Notes under the pieces: model-generated
Seen by the model: the letters and a program-made list of their open reading frames with translations, nothing else
Databases searched by the model: none
Told to the model about the DNA's origin: nothing
Translations under genes and position numbers: made by a program
Origin: Caryophanales bacterium
GTDB lineage: Bacteria; Bacillota_I; Bacilli_A; RF39; UBA660
Reading direction: 5' to 3'
Length of the DNA stretch: 23,306 nucleotides
NCBI GenBank assembly: GCA_016291895.1
Contig: JAEEZO010000033.1
Coordinates: forward strand, 1-23,306
Shown: one piece after another, positions 21,879 to 23,306 of the stretch
How the letters are laid out: each line of letters opens with the position of its first letter
Position numbering within the stretch: the stretch's first letter is position 1

Positions 21879-21909
21879 AAAAACATTGTAAATATTACAA
21901 TGTTTTTTT
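21879..21909 (+). terminator. Intrinsic terminator after ftsL
   Basis: Perfect 12-bp stem AAAAACATTGTA (21879-21890) / TACAATGTTTTT (21896-21907), AATAT loop, T-run to 21909; starts two bases after the ftsL stop. Confidence 0.93.
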
Positions 21910-21919
21910 CTTTTTATAG

Positions 21920-21925
21920 TATAAT
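21920..21925 (+). promoter_or_regulatory. Promoter (-10) of gmk
   Basis: TATAAT at 21920-21925. Its -35 region would fall on the ftsL terminator. Transcription should start about 21932, leaving about 10 nt of leader containing GGTGAT, which pairs with the 3' end of 16S rRNA. Confidence 0.55.
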
Positions 21926-21941
21926 AACCATTGGTGATTTT

Positions 21942-22523
21942 ATGGGCAAGTTAATTATTATTTCAGGACCAAGTGGTGTTGGAAAAGGAACAATTATTAA
22001 TAAATTAAAGAAAATATATCAAGATAATAATAAAAATTTATATGTATCAGTTTCATATACAACTAGAGAAAAAAGAAAGAATGAAAGAGAAGGTATTGAT
22101 TACTATTTTATTTCATTAGAAGAATTCGTAAAAAAGATTAATGAAAATGGACTTCTTGAATACAATCAATATGGAACAGGTAAATATTATGGAACACCAA
22201 AAGATAAAATTTTTGATTATTTAGATAATGGTTATGATGTAATATTAGAAATAGATGTAAATGGTTTTATTAAAGTTAGAGAACAAGGTATTGATTTTAC
22301 AAGTATTTTTATCGCACCACCATCTATAAATGATTTAGAAGAAAGACTAAGAACTAGAAATACCGAAACAGAAGAAGTTATTAATAAAAGACTTCTAGAA
22401 GCAAGAAGAGAACTTGCATCGATGAATTTATATGATAATATCATTTATAACGAAAATGATAGGATTGATGATACTGTAGATAGTGTTTTAAAAGTTATTA
22501 ATGAAAAGAAATATGTAAAATAA
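21942..22523 (+). CDS. gmk: Guanylate kinase
   Basis: Gmk phosphorylates GMP (and dGMP) with ATP to GDP in guanine nucleotide synthesis. The 193-residue protein starts MGKLIIISGPSGVGKGTII with the P-loop at residues 9-17. It has the GMP-binding SVSYTTREKRKNEREGIDYYF segment, NQYGTGKYYGTP, and the DVILEIDVNGFIKVREQ and lid EERLRTRNTETEEVINKRL motifs. ATG 21942 is chosen because the family starts here and GGTGAT precedes it; the frame is open further upstream, but that part is non-coding terminator sequence. A single-gene unit with its own terminator. Confidence 0.96.
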   Translation: MGKLIIISGPSGVGKGTIINKLKKIYQDNNKNLYVSVSYTTREKRKNEREGIDYYFISLEEFVKKINENGLLEYNQYGTGKYYGTPKDKIFDYLDNGYDVILEIDVNGFIKVREQGIDFTSIFIAPPSINDLEERLRTRNTETEEVINKRLLEARRELASMNLYDNIIYNENDRIDDTVDSVLKVINEKKYVK

Positions 22524-22539
22524 TTCATGTTTCTTTTTT
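22504..22539 (+). terminator. Intrinsic terminator after gmk
   Basis: AAAAGAAATATG (22504-22515) pairs with CATGTTTCTTTT (22526-22537, one G-U pair), 10-base loop containing the stop codon region, T-run to 22539. Confidence 0.85.
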
Positions 22540-22552
22540 ATTGATTTTTCTA

Positions 22553-22558
22553 TATAAT
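22553..22558 (+). promoter_or_regulatory. Promoter (-10) of mutL
   Basis: TATAAT at 22553-22558, 16 bases before ATG 22575; predicted start about 22565 coincides with the GAGGGTG ribosome binding site. -35 poor. Confidence 0.5.
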
Positions 22559-22574
22559 ATTTTTGAGGGTGTAT

Positions 22575-23306
22575 ATGAGTAAGATAAATGTAATGAGTGA
22601 TGATTTAGCGAATAAGATTGCTGCTGGAGAAGTTGTTGAAAGATGCATGAATGTCGTTAAAGAATTAGTAGAAAATAGTATTGATGCCAAAGCTACTACA
22701 ATTCGTATTGAACTAGTGGATAGTGGTGTTAAAGAAATTAGTGTCATCGATGATGGAATAGGAATGGATAAGGAAGATGCCGTCTTGTGTTTTTCAAGAC
22801 ATGCTACAAGTAAACTTCATAATATTAATGATTTATTTAATATTAATTCTTTAGGATTCCGTGGTGAAGCTCTTCCATCAATCGCGAGTGTTTCTAAAGT
22901 AACATTAAAAACAAGTAATGGTAAAACAGGTACACTTGTTAGAATAAATGGGAGTAAAGTAGAAGAAGTTAGTGAATGTGATTTAAGAGTTGGTACAAGT
23001 ATTACGGTATCTGATTTATTTTATAATACACCAGTAAGATTAAAATATTTAAAAAGCTTGTATACAGAACTATCGAATATTTCTGATTACGTTAATAAGA
23101 TGGCTTTGTCTTACCCAAATATCAAATTTGTTTTGATAAATAATAATAAAGAATTATTAAATACTGATGGTAGTGGTAACTTACTTAAAGTCATTAATTC
23201 AATTTATGGCCTTGCTGTTACTAAAAAGATGTTAGAGATTAATAGTAGTGATGATGACTTTGAAATTATTGGATATACATCATACCCTGAAGTAAATCGA
23301 AGTACA
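22575..23306 (+). CDS. mutL: DNA mismatch repair protein MutL, N-terminal 244 codons (cut by the window end)
   Basis: MutL links MutS mismatch recognition to strand removal. The visible part is the GHKL ATPase domain: start MSKINVMSDDLANKIAAGEVV, ATP/Mg motif KELVENSIDA (with the catalytic Glu and Asn), DDGIGM, the ATSK loop, GFRGEALPSIASV, then VSDLFYNTPVRLKYLK and the start of the second subdomain. In ERCMNVVKEL the family's usual ERPxxVVKEL has Cys in place of Pro. The ribosome binding site is GAGGGTG at 22565-22571. The frame is open through the last base of the window. mutS, often upstream, is not here; gmk precedes it. Confidence 0.96.
   Translation, partial: MSKINVMSDDLANKIAAGEVVERCMNVVKELVENSIDAKATTIRIELVDSGVKEISVIDDGIGMDKEDAVLCFSRHATSKLHNINDLFNINSLGFRGEALPSIASVSKVTLKTSNGKTGTLVRINGSKVEEVSECDLRVGTSITVSDLFYNTPVRLKYLKSLYTELSNISDYVNKMALSYPNIKFVLINNNKELLNTDGSGNLLKVINSIYGLAVTKKMLEINSSDDDFEIIGYTSYPEVNRST

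Noticed and set aside
21849..21941. Upstream extension of gmk
   Set aside because: It would cross the end of ftsL, its terminator and the gmk promoter; the family start matches ATG 21942.

Overview
The window is a very AT-rich bacterial chromosome segment from a Bacilli lineage close to the Mollicutes. The best guess is one of the uncultured gut groups such as RF39 or an Erysipelotrichales relative. The evidence is the gene set (DnaD-Nth, TmcAL, YvcK, MraZ-RsmH-FtsL), the AGGAGG-type ribosome binding sites, the low GC and the surface-protein domains. The standard code is in use: Trp is TGG and no gene has an in-frame TGA. None of the 23 complete genes ends in TGA (18 TAA, 5 TAG). The genus cannot be read from the sequence alone.

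Layout. 1-3230 is a translation block: infC, rpmI, rplT, then rpsB and tsf, closed by a strong terminator. bL20 and uS2 both end in the same Rho_N/SAP-like mini-domain. 3284-8881 holds two large, separately transcribed cell-surface proteins: a metallo-beta-lactamase-fold hydrolase with a 63-residue Asn-rich linker, and a 1113-residue repeat adhesin. 8915-11655 is an operon of yvcK, a small membrane protein, dnaD and nth. 11658-13940 has a PrsW-like membrane protease with two zinc ribbons, convergent with tmcAL, which looks leaderless. 13990-17178 is a three-gene cassette of unknown function: a zinc-metalloprotease-like protein, a 70-residue helical protein and a membrane protein. 17196-18000 is a two-gene operon, rpmG-efp.

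18001-19353 has no convincing protein gene. It holds two tandem, same-strand transcription units. Each has an A-tract plus TTGCA / TA(T/A)GAT promoter, a set of hairpins, a conserved 3' core and an identical terminator. They read as two paralogous large structured RNAs, here called RNA-A (about 720 nt) and RNA-B (about 430 nt). Compensatory stem changes around invariant loops support real RNA structure. I recognise no known RNA family in them, and they are the most likely undescribed system here. A 208-residue protein of unknown function follows directly.

20123-21909 is a shortened division/cell-wall cluster, mraZ-rsmH-ftsL, with an MraZ operator of three GTGG boxes at 10-bp period. gmk and the first 244 codons of mutL follow as separate units.

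Regulatory style: nearly every unit is a promoter, a very short leader, gene(s) and a hairpin-plus-T-run terminator, often with the terminator stem overlapping the stop codon.
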